DNA of 64,000 bases from an uncultured Rhodospirillaceae bacterium (GCA_903899885.1 CAIULK010000152.1:1-64000); one strand, 5' to 3'; positions 35,035-44,105 are shown, counted from the first letter of the stretch. Notes: generated from the letters alone by a model not told the origin. Numbers and translations: made by a program.

Positions 35035-37146
35035 ATGGCTGATCCGGCCGCCACGTCGATGGGAACGGCCCAGGCCGCCTGGGGGCGTTTTGCCCAGGCG
35101 ATGCAGCGCGGCGACGTCGCGCTGGCGCTGGCGATCATCATGATCTTGCTGGTCTTGATCCTGCCGCTGCCGCCGTGGGCGCTGGATTTTGGCCTGTCGA
35201 TCTCGATCACCTTCGCCGTTCTGGTTCTGATGGTGTCGATCTTCATCGAAAAACCGCTTCAGTTCAGTTCGTTCCCCACGGTTTTGCTGATCTCGACCCT
35301 GATTCGCCTGGCGCTGAACATGGCATCGACCCGGCTGATCCTGGGGCATGGCAACGAGGGGGTCACCGGCGCGGGCCAGGTCATCGCCGCCTTCTCCAGT
35401 TTTATCATGAGCGGCAATTTCGTCATCGGAATCATCGTCTTCGCGATTCTGGTGATCGTTAATTTCGTCGTCATCACCAAGGGTTCGACCCGTATCGCCG
35501 AAGTCGCGGCGCGCTTTACCCTCGACGGTTTGCCCGGCAAGCAGATGGCGATCGACGCCGATTTGTCGGCGGGGTTGATCGACGAGGCGGCGGCCAAGAA
35601 ACGCCGCGCCGATCTGGAAGGCGAAAGCCAGTTCTTCGGCGCGATGGACGGCGCCTCGAAATTCGTGCGTGGCGACGCGATGGCCGGGTTGATGATCGTT
35701 TTCATCAACGTCATCGCCGGCATGATCATCGGCATGGCCCAAGGCGGGATGAGCTTTACCCAGGCCGCCGACATCTATACCAAGCTGACGGTCGGCGACG
35801 GTCTGGTTACTCAGGTTCCGGCCCTGCTGATTTCGGTGGCGGCCGGTTTGCTGGTCACCAAGGCGGGCGTGCAAGGCGCGGTCGATAAGGCGCTATTCAG
35901 CCAGCTCGGCGGTTATCCGCGCGCCATCGGCACGGCCGGGGCCTTGATGACGCTGATGGCGGTGGTGCCCGGCATGCCGTTCCTGCCCTTCTTCGTGCTG
36001 GGCGGCGGCATGGCGGCGGCGGCGTTCTTGCTGGACCGCTCGCAAGTCGATAAGGCCGAAGCCGAGGCGGCGATCGAGACGCAAGAGGCGTTGCAAGCCC
36101 CCTCCATCCCGGAGGAGCCGATCTCGACCGCGCTGCGCATCGACTTCGTGCGGTTGGAATTGGGCTATGGGCTGTTGCAGATGATCAACAACCCCAAGGG
36201 CATCAAACTGACCGACCAGATCAAGGCGCTGCGCCGCGCGATCGCCGGCGAAATGGGCTTCGTCATGCCCAGCGTGCGCATTCAAGACAATATGCAGCTT
36301 CCGGCCAACACCTATGTCGTGTTCATCAAGGAGGTCGAATCCGGGCGTGGCGAGTTGCGCCCCGGCATGTTGCTGGTGATGGACCCGCGCGGCGAGGATC
36401 TGACCCTTCCCGGCGAGAAAACCCGCGAGCCGACCTTTGGGCTGCCCGCCTTGTGGGTGGATTCCACCGCGCGCGAGGAAGCCTTGTTCCGCGGCTATAC
36501 CGTGGTCGATCCGCCGACCGTGGTCACCACCCATTTGACCGAGCTGGTCAAGGACAACATGTCCGATCTGCTCTCGCACGCCGAAACCCAAAAGCTGCTC
36601 GACGAGCTGGACAAGGAACACCAAAAGCTGGTGGCCGAATTGATCCCCGGCAACATGACGGTGGGCGGCCTGCAACGGGTGCTGCAAAACCTGCTGTCCG
36701 AGCGGGTGTCGATCCGCGATCTGCCGACCATTCTGGAAGGGGTGTCCGAGGCCTGCGGCCATACCCGCAACGTGATGATGATCACCGAGCATGTCCGCGC
36801 CCGCCTGTCCCGCCAGATTTCCGATTCCAACACCGGGCCGAACGGATTCGTGCCGCTCTTGCCGCTGTCGCCGGAATGGGAACGCGCCTTCGCCGAATCC
36901 TTGACCGGTCCGGGCGAGGAAAAGCATCTGTCGATGGCGCCGTCGCAGCTTCAGGACTTTATCGGCAAGGTCCGCCAGACCTTCGAGCGTTTCGCGATGC
37001 AGGGCGAAACGCCGATCCTTTTGACCAGTCCGCTGATCCGGCCCTATGTGCGGTCGATCATCGAGCGGTTCCGGCCCGTCACCGTGGTGATGAGCCAGTC
37101 CGAAATTCACCCGAAGGCCAAGATCAAGACGTTGGGGCAGATCTAA
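35035..37146 (+). CDS. flhA: flagellar export-gate protein FlhA
   Basis: A 703-residue export-gate component. Eight hydrophobic segments lie in residues 20-330. The FHIPEP-type region reads TVLLISTLIRLALNMASTRL and NFVVITKGSTRIAEVAARFT, followed by LDGLPGKQMAIDADL. The C-terminal cytosolic domain (about 350-703) docks chaperone-substrate complexes. It starts 15 bases after flbD and ends directly before flhF. Confidence 0.96.
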   Translation: MADPAATSMGTAQAAWGRFAQAMQRGDVALALAIIMILLVLILPLPPWALDFGLSISITFAVLVLMVSIFIEKPLQFSSFPTVLLISTLIRLALNMASTRLILGHGNEGVTGAGQVIAAFSSFIMSGNFVIGIIVFAILVIVNFVVITKGSTRIAEVAARFTLDGLPGKQMAIDADLSAGLIDEAAAKKRRADLEGESQFFGAMDGASKFVRGDAMAGLMIVFINVIAGMIIGMAQGGMSFTQAADIYTKLTVGDGLVTQVPALLISVAAGLLVTKAGVQGAVDKALFSQLGGYPRAIGTAGALMTLMAVVPGMPFLPFFVLGGGMAAAAFLLDRSQVDKAEAEAAIETQEALQAPSIPEEPISTALRIDFVRLELGYGLLQMINNPKGIKLTDQIKALRRAIAGEMGFVMPSVRIQDNMQLPANTYVVFIKEVESGRGELRPGMLLVMDPRGEDLTLPGEKTREPTFGLPALWVDSTAREEALFRGYTVVDPPTVVTTHLTELVKDNMSDLLSHAETQKLLDELDKEHQKLVAELIPGNMTVGGLQRVLQNLLSERVSIRDLPTILEGVSEACGHTRNVMMITEHVRARLSRQISDSNTGPNGFVPLLPLSPEWERAFAESLTGPGEEKHLSMAPSQLQDFIGKVRQTFERFAMQGETPILLTSPLIRPYVRSIIERFRPVTVVMSQSEIHPKAKIKTLGQI

Positions 37147-38181
37147 ATGCGGCTAAAATCCTTTACCGCCCCGACAATGGCCGAAGCGATGGAGCTGGTG
37201 CGCCAGGAATTGGGCGACGACGCGATCATCGTGTCCACCCAGCGCGCCGCCGGAACCAAGGGGGTCCGGATCACCGCCGCCCTGGAACCGGAAGACGCCG
37301 ATTCGGTGATCGCCGAGATCTTGTCGGAAGGCAGCCGTTCGGATGCCGCCGAGGCGGTGCGCGAGGCGTTCGAGAAACACGGGCTGCCGCAACGCCTGAT
37401 CGAACGGCTGGTCAACGCCGCCCGCACCTCGGCCTTGGCCGACCCGGTTTTGGCGGGCGCCGCGGCGTTGGAGGCGGGCTATGCCTTCGCTCATCTGCCG
37501 GAACATTCCGCGCCGCGCCCGTTTTTGATGGTCGGGCCGCCGGGATCGGGAAAAAGCATGGCGGTCGCCAAGGTCGCGGCGCGCGGCGTGCTGAAACAGC
37601 GCCAGATCGGCGTCATCAGTTGCGATAATATCCGGGCGGGCGCGATGGAGCAGCTGGCCGCCTTTACCCGCATCCTCGGCATCGACCTGATCAAGGCGCG
37701 CGGGCCCGAGGCGCTGCGCCGCGCCGTCGAGGGGGCGGCGGGGATGTATGATCTGGTGACGATCGATTCGCCCGGTCTCAACCCCTTCAAGCCCAGCGAC
37801 ATGGATTACTTGCAAGCCTTGGTCGAGGCCGCCGATGTCGAACCCATTCTGGTGATGTCGGCGGGTGGCGATCCGGCGGAAGCCGCCGAGATGGCCGAGG
37901 CCTTTGCCGCCGTCGGCGTTGGCCGGCTGTTCGCGACGCGGCTGGATACCACGCGGCGGTTGGGCGGCATTCTGGTCGCCGCCGATGCCGGGCAGATGGC
38001 CTTTTGCGATGTTTCGGCCAGCCCGCATGTGGCGGGCGGCATCTCGCCGATTTCAGCCCTTCTGCTGGCCAAATTGATGATCCCGGAAAGTCCGCCGCTT
38101 CGCCGCCGCGAAGCGGACGAGGCCGAGACCGCAGAACCCACCGACGACGCCCCCCGCACCGACGAGGCCCAGGCTCCATGA
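37147..38181 (+). CDS. flhF: FlhF-like SRP-type GTPase for flagellar placement
   Basis: A 344-residue protein. The N-terminus (RLKSFTAPTMAEAMELVRQE, LGDDAIIVSTQ) is the FlhF B domain, and the NG domain follows. The P-loop is GPPGSGKS, G2 is CDNIRAGAMEQLAAF, and G3 reads TIDSPGLNPF where SRP-type GTPases normally have DTAGR. FlhF recruits FliF to the pole. The start is ATG immediately after the flhA stop. The unusual G3 raises the question whether GTP hydrolysis is retained. Confidence 0.88.
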   Translation: MRLKSFTAPTMAEAMELVRQELGDDAIIVSTQRAAGTKGVRITAALEPEDADSVIAEILSEGSRSDAAEAVREAFEKHGLPQRLIERLVNAARTSALADPVLAGAAALEAGYAFAHLPEHSAPRPFLMVGPPGSGKSMAVAKVAARGVLKQRQIGVISCDNIRAGAMEQLAAFTRILGIDLIKARGPEALRRAVEGAAGMYDLVTIDSPGLNPFKPSDMDYLQALVEAADVEPILVMSAGGDPAEAAEMAEAFAAVGVGRLFATRLDTTRRLGGILVAADAGQMAFCDVSASPHVAGGISPISALLLAKLMIPESPPLRRREADEAETAEPTDDAPRTDEAQAP

Positions 38182-38975
38182 CCAATCCTCCCGAAACTCC
38201 CTCGCTGGCGCCGCCACCGGCCCAGCGCGTGAAAAGCCGCAATCTCATCGCCGTCGCCTCGGGCAAGGGCGGCGTCGGCAAGACGTGGTTCGCCATCACC
38301 TTGACCCATGCGATCGCCCGCCAGGGCCGCCGCGCGCTGTTGTTCGACGGCGATCTCGGTTTGGCCAACGTCGATATTCAATTGGGCCTGATGCCCAAGA
38401 CCGATCTGGGCAGCGTGGTGGCCGGGCGGGTCACCCTGAACCAAGCGCTGGTCCCGTTTCCGGCGGGGGGATTCGACATCATCGCCGGGCGGTCCGGCTC
38501 GGGGACCTTGGCCAACATTCCCTTGTCGCGGCTGCAAATGCTGGGCGACGATCTGGCGCTGCTGGCCGGGGCCTACGACCGGGTGGTGGTCGATCTCGGG
38601 GCCGGGGTGGAAAAAACCGTCCGCTTGCTGGCGCAAAATGCCGGGGTCGTTCTGGTCGTCACCACCGACGAGCCGACCGCGCTGACCGACGCCTATGCCT
38701 TCATCAAGGTCACCCATCTGGAACGGCCGGGCACCGATATGCGGGTGGTGGTCAACATGGCCAACTCGATCCGCGAGGGCGAACGGGTCTATGCCACGCT
38801 GCTGAAGGCCTGCGAGGGGTTCTTGAAGATCTCGCCGCCGCTGGCCGGGGTAATCCGCCGTGATCTTAAGGTCCGCGATGCCATCCGCAACCAGACGCCG
38901 ATCCTGACCCGGTCGCCGAACGCCGAGGCGGCCGCCGATGTCGAGGCGCTGGTGGAACGCTTGTTGAACCCATGA
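38178..38975 (+). CDS. flhG: MinD-like flagellar-number ATPase FlhG
   Basis: A 265-residue MinD/ParA ATPase. The deviant Walker A is SGKGGVGKTW, with FDGDLGLANVDIQLGLMP (switch/A-prime region) and VVVDLGAGVEKTV (Walker B). It limits flagellar number with FlhF. The N-terminal DQAxxLR-type helix that stimulates FlhF is not visible; the protein begins with a Pro-rich leader. The ATG overlaps the flhF stop (ATGA), and the next ATG overlaps its own stop. Confidence 0.88.
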   Translation: MTNPPETPSLAPPPAQRVKSRNLIAVASGKGGVGKTWFAITLTHAIARQGRRALLFDGDLGLANVDIQLGLMPKTDLGSVVAGRVTLNQALVPFPAGGFDIIAGRSGSGTLANIPLSRLQMLGDDLALLAGAYDRVVVDLGAGVEKTVRLLAQNAGVVLVVTTDEPTALTDAYAFIKVTHLERPGTDMRVVVNMANSIREGERVYATLLKACEGFLKISPPLAGVIRRDLKVRDAIRNQTPILTRSPNAEAAADVEALVERLLNP

Positions 38976-40588
38976 CCATCGGCCCGCCGCCGATCCTGCC
39001 TCAAGCGGTGTCCGCCAACGGACCGGCGGCGGCGATTCTCTCCTTGGCCGTCGATAGCCCGGTCTCGCAGGCGGTGGCGGCCTTGCCGCCCGGCGTGGTC
39101 ATGGACGCGGTGGTTCCGCCGCAAGCCGGATTGGCCAAGGGCATGATCGAGGTTCTCACCGACGTCGGCCCCCTGCTGCTAAAGGCGCGCGGCGACATGC
39201 CGGTCTTGACGCCGGGCACCAAGGTCGGATTGCAGGTCGTGCAGTTCGAGGGCCAGGTTCTGGTCAAGATGATGGCGGTGGGGTCCCGTGCCGCCGCCGG
39301 TTCCGGTCCGCTTGGACTGTCCGCGCCGGGGATGAACGCGTCGTCGCCGCAAACCGCGGCGGCCTCGAATTCCGCCTTTATCGCGACGTCCGCCACCGGC
39401 AACGCGCCCGCCGGGTTGATCGCCACGGTTCTGCGGTCCGCGCAACCGGCCCCGGCCGCCGCGACAACCCCTGGGGCGCCAATGGCGGGCGCAAATGCCG
39501 CCTCGCCCGGAGTTCCCACCGATTTGGCCGCCGGAACCCGTCTGGTCGTGCGCATTGCCCAGGTCGTTCCGCCGTCCGCCGGGGGCGAGACGACGCCGGT
39601 CGCCGTTCCGGAAAGTGGCGCGTCGACGGCTCCCCCCTCGTCGCCGTCACCTCAAGGTTCCGCAGGCCCGGCGCAGTCCGTCGCTCCTCCGCCCTCCACG
39701 GGATCCGGTCCGCCCCCCCTGGCGACCTTGGCCGCGACGGTGACCGATCACGGTCCCGGCGGCCAGGCGATCGTCAAAACGCCCGCCGGGCTGTTGACGC
39801 TGCCCGCCGCCGACGAACTGCCGGTCGGTGCCCAGGCCACGCTGGAAGTGGTCGAGCCGCCGTTGCCGCCGTTGTCGCCGCCATCAACCAATGCGCCGCC
39901 GCCGCCGGGCTTGGGCAAGGACGGATGGCCCGCGATGCAGGAGGCGCTGCAAACCCTGGCCGAAAGCGGCGACGCGAGCGCCCTTGACCAAGTATTGCGG
40001 CAAATCCCGCAAGTGGGGCCGCGCATGGCGGCTACCTTGTCGCTGATGGCCACCGCCGTGGTCGCCAACGAAGGCGGGGGATTGGTCGGCGAGGGCGGAA
40101 CGAAGGCCTTGGACAAATCGGGCAAATCGGGTCTGGCCGCGCGGATCAAGGCCGATCTGGCCGGAGCGTCGCAAGCGGCGGCGCGCCCCTTGGGCGACGG
40201 GGAATGGCGGGGGATGACCCTGCCGATGTGGTCGGGCCAACGGATCGAGCCGATCGAGCTGTATCTGCGCCGTCACCAGACCGAAGAGGTCGATGCCGAC
40301 GAAAAGAAAGGCCGGGGCGGTGACGAACATCGTTTTGTGTTCGACCTTTCGCTTAGCCGCTTGGGCCGGATGCAGTTCGATGGTCTGGTCAAGCGCGACG
40401 TCAAACGCTTCGATCTGATTATCCGCACCGAAAAACCCTTTCCCGAGCGGATGCGCCAGGATATCGCGATGCTGTTCACCCTGACCGGCGACGCGGTGGG
40501 GACCAAGGGATCGGTGATGTTCCGAAGCAACGGCCGTTTCATCGATTTTCCGCCCCCCGTGGCGGGAACCGCGCGAATCATGGTATAA
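38972..40588 (+). CDS. FliK-like hypothetical protein at the end of the flagellar operon
   Basis: A 538-residue protein. Residues 1-300 are low-complexity Ala/Pro/Gly/Ser with some folded pieces (LLKARGDMPVLTPGTKVGLQ). The last 110 residues have a defined pattern, FVFDLSLSRLGRMQFDGLVK then FDLIIRTEKPFPERMRQD, resembling the alternating strands of the FliK Flg_hook domain. It overlaps flhG by four bases. A second ruler-like or hook-length protein is a reasonable inference, but fliK proper is at 24727. The role is unproven. Confidence 0.65.
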   Translation: MTIGPPPILPQAVSANGPAAAILSLAVDSPVSQAVAALPPGVVMDAVVPPQAGLAKGMIEVLTDVGPLLLKARGDMPVLTPGTKVGLQVVQFEGQVLVKMMAVGSRAAAGSGPLGLSAPGMNASSPQTAAASNSAFIATSATGNAPAGLIATVLRSAQPAPAAATTPGAPMAGANAASPGVPTDLAAGTRLVVRIAQVVPPSAGGETTPVAVPESGASTAPPSSPSPQGSAGPAQSVAPPPSTGSGPPPLATLAATVTDHGPGGQAIVKTPAGLLTLPAADELPVGAQATLEVVEPPLPPLSPPSTNAPPPPGLGKDGWPAMQEALQTLAESGDASALDQVLRQIPQVGPRMAATLSLMATAVVANEGGGLVGEGGTKALDKSGKSGLAARIKADLAGASQAAARPLGDGEWRGMTLPMWSGQRIEPIELYLRRHQTEEVDADEKKGRGGDEHRFVFDLSLSRLGRMQFDGLVKRDVKRFDLIIRTEKPFPERMRQDIAMLFTLTGDAVGTKGSVMFRSNGRFIDFPPPVAGTARIMV

Positions 40589-40589
40589 C

Positions 40590-40605
40590 CGGCACGGTGA
40601 TTGCT
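40590..40605 (+). promoter_or_regulatory. sigma-54 promoter upstream of the J-domain/SH3 gene
   Basis: CGGCACGGTGATTGCT matches TGGCACG-N4-TTGCW except for the first base, with GG and GC exactly 10 bases apart. Predicted transcription starts near 40617, about 23 bases before the ATG at 40640. Confidence 0.7.
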
Positions 40606-40639
40606 TAGCTTCCGGCGGACTGAAGGGATTCGGATCGTC

Positions 40640-42127
40640 ATGCTAACCGATGTGCAAGACCCCGCCGGGCTATACGCGGTTCTGGGACTAACCCCCGGAG
40701 CCAGCGCCACCGCCATCAAACGCGCCTTCCGGGCGCGCGCCAAGGCCGTCCATCCCGATCGCCATCCGGGACAGGCGGCCTCGGGCGAGTTTCAACGCCT
40801 TGTCACGGCATACAAAGTTTTACGCGATGCGGTCGCCCGCACCGAATACGACACCACCGGCCATGTCGCGATCGGCGAGATCGACGACGAACCGCCCAGC
40901 GCCGCCTTTGCCTGTTCGGTCTGCGGCGTGGTCACCGCCCAGCCGCGTTACGTCGTGCTGCACGAGGTGCGAAGCTACGTGCTGTGGGCAAGAACCGTCC
41001 CGGTGGAGGGAATTTTCTGCCGGGACTGCGCCGACCACGCGGGCGTGCGCGCCGCCGCCGCCAGTTGGGTCGAGGGATGGTGGTCGCCGCCCGGCCTTCT
41101 GGTGACCCCGGTGGTGCTGCTCCACAATTTGTTGGGCGGCACGCAACCGCGTGAAGCCAATGCCCGGGTGTCGATCCGCCAAGCCCAGGCGTTTCTGGCC
41201 CGGGGCGACAAGGGGCTGGCCTCGGCCGCCGCCGCCCAGGCCGAGCGCTTCGCGCGCACGCGGGCGCAAACCAAGGCGATTGCCCAGATCCAAACGGCGG
41301 CCGGGGCGCATGTCCGTCTGCGCGACCGTTGGGGTTTCCGTTTAAGCCGGGCCTTCCTGACCCAGTTGGCGCCGTTGCTGGCGTTGCCGCTGACCGCGTT
41401 CGTGCTGTTGATGGGGCTGACCAAGACATGGGACCCGCCGCCCTCGACCAAACGGGCCGGGATCACCGTCGCGCAACCCTCGGCCGGGGATATCCGCTTC
41501 GTTGCCGTCGATGGCTTGAAGATCCGCCAGGATCCCGGCGACAGCGCGCCGGTCATTACCCTGCTCGACCGTTTCACCGCGCTCACCGTTTTGGCCCCGG
41601 CGGGCGACGGGTCTTGGGTGCAGGTCAAGACCCCGTCCGGCATCACCGGATTCGTGCCGGCTCTAACCTTGTACGGCGGGTCGGGGGAACTACTGCGCCG
41701 CACATGGTGCGAGGAACACCGGGGTGGCACCCCGGCGGCGGGCGAGGTTCTGCTCCGCCACGCCGACGGCGATCATCGCTTGCTGATTCACAACGGCGAA
41801 CGCATGGACGCGGTGGTCAAGCTGAAAACCGCCCAGGGCACCACAATCGTGTCGGTGTTCGTGCCCGCGACCTATCACCTCAGCCTGGCCGGTCTCCCCG
41901 AGGGCAGTTACGGCATCGAGTTCGCGACCGGGACCCACTATTCGCGCGGCTGCGCCGGATTCGTCGAGCCGTTGAAAACCGCGCGCCTGCCCTATACGGT
42001 GACCTTCCATCATGTCCCGGCGGCGCTGATGGCCAGCATGGCCGGGGCGATCCCGGAAGTGGCGCTGGACGACGACGCCAAGCCCGCCGTGGCGATCCCT
42101 GCGGATGTTTTCGCGGCGGATGATTGA
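40640..42127 (+). CDS. J-domain, zinc-ribbon and SH3-like membrane protein
   Basis: A 495-residue protein with an unusual order. An N-terminal J domain (about 8-70) has the HPD tripeptide in AVHPDRHPG. A four-cysteine zinc-ribbon-like part (CSVC near residue 92, CRDC near 128) follows. A TM segment lies about 240-260 (LTQLAPLLALPLTAFVLLMG), then a bacterial SH3-like domain (about 285-345: DGLKIRQDPGDSAPVITLLD). A final 140-residue beta-rich region is unrecognised. It would put a DnaK-recruiting head in the cytosol and an SH3/beta part in the periplasm. A sigma-54 promoter precedes it. Confidence 0.75.
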   Translation: MLTDVQDPAGLYAVLGLTPGASATAIKRAFRARAKAVHPDRHPGQAASGEFQRLVTAYKVLRDAVARTEYDTTGHVAIGEIDDEPPSAAFACSVCGVVTAQPRYVVLHEVRSYVLWARTVPVEGIFCRDCADHAGVRAAAASWVEGWWSPPGLLVTPVVLLHNLLGGTQPREANARVSIRQAQAFLARGDKGLASAAAAQAERFARTRAQTKAIAQIQTAAGAHVRLRDRWGFRLSRAFLTQLAPLLALPLTAFVLLMGLTKTWDPPPSTKRAGITVAQPSAGDIRFVAVDGLKIRQDPGDSAPVITLLDRFTALTVLAPAGDGSWVQVKTPSGITGFVPALTLYGGSGELLRRTWCEEHRGGTPAAGEVLLRHADGDHRLLIHNGERMDAVVKLKTAQGTTIVSVFVPATYHLSLAGLPEGSYGIEFATGTHYSRGCAGFVEPLKTARLPYTVTFHHVPAALMASMAGAIPEVALDDDAKPAVAIPADVFAADD

Positions 42128-42140
42128 AGGAAGGTGAGGA

Positions 42141-42198
42141 CCCACGGGACAAGCCCGTGGGTGACGGTAAGGCCGAGGCTGTGGCCAAGATGCCACAG
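42141..42198. repeat. two hairpins upstream of the porin
   Basis: CCCACGGG/CCCGTGGG (42141-42161) and CTGTGGC/GCCACAG (42179-42198) lie in the 208-base gap before the porin gene. Neither has a T tract. The rest of the gap contains TTGACG (42235-42240), a possible -35 box without a convincing -10. Confidence 0.5.
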
Positions 42199-42335
42199 TG
42201 CGCGACTTTCGACACAGCACCCCCCGCCCCTTGCTTGACGATGACCGGCTGGATGTGGCCTTCTGGTGTCCGTCATAAAGACTAGGGGGACGGGGTGTCA
42301 GCCTTGGGTCCCGCGACATTCAAATAGGAGTTCAC

Positions 42336-43586
42336 ATGAAAAAGATTCTGTTCGCCAGCACGGCGCTGGTTGCCGCGGGCATGCTGACCACCGGCACCGC
42401 CTCGGCGTCCGACAAGATCAACCTGTCCATCGGCGGCTTCTCCAAGTGGTGGGTTGTCGGCGCGTGGCAGTCGTCCGACTACCAGCAGGGCAATCAGGTC
42501 GGTTCGAACGCCCGTTCGTACAACAACGTTGACGTCAAGGGCGACAACGAGATTTGGTTCTCGGGCGACACGAAGCTCGACAACGGCATGAAGGTTGGCG
42601 TCAGCGTCCATCTGGAAGCCGGCGGCCACACCGACGGCACCACCGACACCATCGACCAGTCCTATGTCTACGTCGAAGGCGGTTTCGGTAAGGTTCTGGC
42701 CGGTACCATTAAGAACGGCACCTACCTGATGCACGTTCAGGCTCCCGACGCCGCTGGCAACTGGGGCGCCGCTGGTCTGATGACCATGAACTACGTCATT
42801 GCCAAGCCGAAGTCGGTCAACGCGATGGCCGGTGGTAACACCACCCAGATCAACAGCAACAACAACGCCGAGACGATCACCTACGTCGCCCCGACGTTCT
42901 ACGGCTTGACCGTTGGCGCCAGCTACCTGCCGAACGGCGTCGAAGACAGCCGCGGCGTGACCGATCTGAACAACGAAGCCGCTTCGTACGTTCAGGAAGG
43001 CTACGGCGCTGCCGCCATGTACGCCGAAACCTTCGGCGCCGTTGGCGTGAAGTTGTCGGCCGGCGTGTTCCAGGCCAAGGTCAACTCGTCCACGATTTCG
43101 ACCACCGGTGTTGGCGGCTGGCTGGAATCGTCCTACGGCGCGAACCTGACCTACGCTGGCTTCACCCTGGGCGGTTCGTACCGTCACCAGGACAGCAACT
43201 GCACCAAGGACCTGGGCAACAGCAACGGTTGTAACGGCGCGGCGGCTGGTGAAGCCACCACCACCGGCAACGGTTCGTATGGCAAGGGCAATGCCTACGA
43301 CGTCGGTCTGTCGTATGCCTCTGGCCCGTACGCGGTCAGCTTCGCGTACTTCCACTCGGGCGTGCAGCACGACAACGCGACCGGCACCACCCTGGGTGGC
43401 GACGACACCATCGAGTTCTACCAGGCTTCGGGCAAGTACAACCTGGGCGCTGGCGTGGACATCCTGACGTCGGTCGGTTACGCCAAGTACAACAGCCAGA
43501 TCCCGTCGACGGCTAACGGCACCACCGGCGACAACAACCACAACTCTGGTTGGATGATCATGAGCGGTCTGTCGCTGACGTTCTAA
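42336..43586 (+). CDS. outer-membrane porin (general porin family)
   Basis: A 416-residue protein with a signal peptide (MKKILFASTALVAAGMLTTG, cleavage near ASA) and alternating amphipathic strands ending in the aromatic C-terminus LSLTF needed for Bam-dependent insertion. The region DNEIWFSGDTKLDNGMKVGV and FGKVLAGTIKNGTYL resembles porins of Magnetospirillum-like bacteria. AGGAG lies upstream of the ATG. Its codon use (GGC, AAC, ACC; many AAG) suggests high expression. A strong terminator follows. Confidence 0.9.
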   Translation: MKKILFASTALVAAGMLTTGTASASDKINLSIGGFSKWWVVGAWQSSDYQQGNQVGSNARSYNNVDVKGDNEIWFSGDTKLDNGMKVGVSVHLEAGGHTDGTTDTIDQSYVYVEGGFGKVLAGTIKNGTYLMHVQAPDAAGNWGAAGLMTMNYVIAKPKSVNAMAGGNTTQINSNNNAETITYVAPTFYGLTVGASYLPNGVEDSRGVTDLNNEAASYVQEGYGAAAMYAETFGAVGVKLSAGVFQAKVNSSTISTTGVGGWLESSYGANLTYAGFTLGGSYRHQDSNCTKDLGNSNGCNGAAAGEATTTGNGSYGKGNAYDVGLSYASGPYAVSFAYFHSGVQHDNATGTTLGGDDTIEFYQASGKYNLGAGVDILTSVGYAKYNSQIPSTANGTTGDNNHNSGWMIMSGLSLTF

Positions 43587-43613
43587 TCGAACCCAGCGGT
43601 TTACCACGAGGGG

Positions 43614-43642
43614 AAGGGCGGCTTCGGCCGCCCTTTCTTTTT
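43614..43642 (+). terminator. Rho-independent terminator of the porin gene
   Basis: GGGCGGC (43616-43622), TTCG tetraloop, GCCGCCC (43627-43633), then TTTCTTTTT. This is a canonical strong terminator. Confidence 0.93.
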
Positions 43643-43657
43643 GTGTCCCATGTGTGC

Positions 43658-43722
43658 CCCTCTCTCGCCTTGCGGGAGAGGGAGGGGCCCGTCGCCGCAG
43701 GCGATGGGAGGGTGAGGGAGCC
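43658..43722 (+). repeat. left 65-bp inverted-repeat arm flanking the DUF559 gene
   Basis: Contains TGCGGGAGAGGGAGGGGCCC and GCGATGGGAGGGTGAGGGAG. It is about 90% identical to the reverse complement of 44106-44171 (roughly 59 of 66 aligned positions, one single-base gap). Each arm also has its own internal hairpins (CTCTC/GAGAG and an ATCGC-type stem in the right arm). Confidence 0.85.
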
Positions 43723-43748
43723 GCGCGCACGTCGGCTCCCATTACGCG

Positions 43749-44099
43749 ATGCTCTTGCCGATGGCCGACACGACGCCCCGCCAACTTCGCACCACCTCGA
43801 CCGAGGCCGAGCGACGCCTCTGGTCGGTTCTGCGCGGTCGCCGATTGGGTGGGTTCAAGTTCCGCCGTCAGCATCCGTTCGACCGCTATATTCTGGATTT
43901 TGCTTGCGTCGAAGGCCTGTTGGCGGTGGAAGCCGATGGCAGCCAGCATTGCGGCAGCGCAGGCGACGAAACGCGCACCAATATCCTGGGGCGTCATGGC
44001 TGGCGCGTATTGCGCTTTTGGAATTCCGACATTCTCACGAATACCGTCGGCGTGAGCGAGGAGATTCTGAGGGTTCTGAGGGAACGGGTGCATGACTGA
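43749..44099 (+). CDS. DUF559 (Vsr-like PD-(D/E)XK fold) nuclease-like protein
   Basis: A 116-residue protein of the DUF559 family, related to very-short-patch-repair endonucleases. The core reads TEAERRLWSVLRGRRLGGFK, FRRQHPFDRYILDFACVEGL, then LAVEADGSQH; the D and E-x-D of this pattern are the expected catalytic carboxylates. The C-terminus (GWRVLRFWNSDILTN) is also typical. No Shine-Dalgarno is clear; ATG 43761 is an alternative start. It sits precisely between two long inverted repeats. No methylase or mismatch-repair gene is adjacent. Confidence 0.88.
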   Translation: MLLPMADTTPRQLRTTSTEAERRLWSVLRGRRLGGFKFRRQHPFDRYILDFACVEGLLAVEADGSQHCGSAGDETRTNILGRHGWRVLRFWNSDILTNTVGVSEEILRVLRERVHD

Positions 44100-44105
44100 G
44101 CCGGT

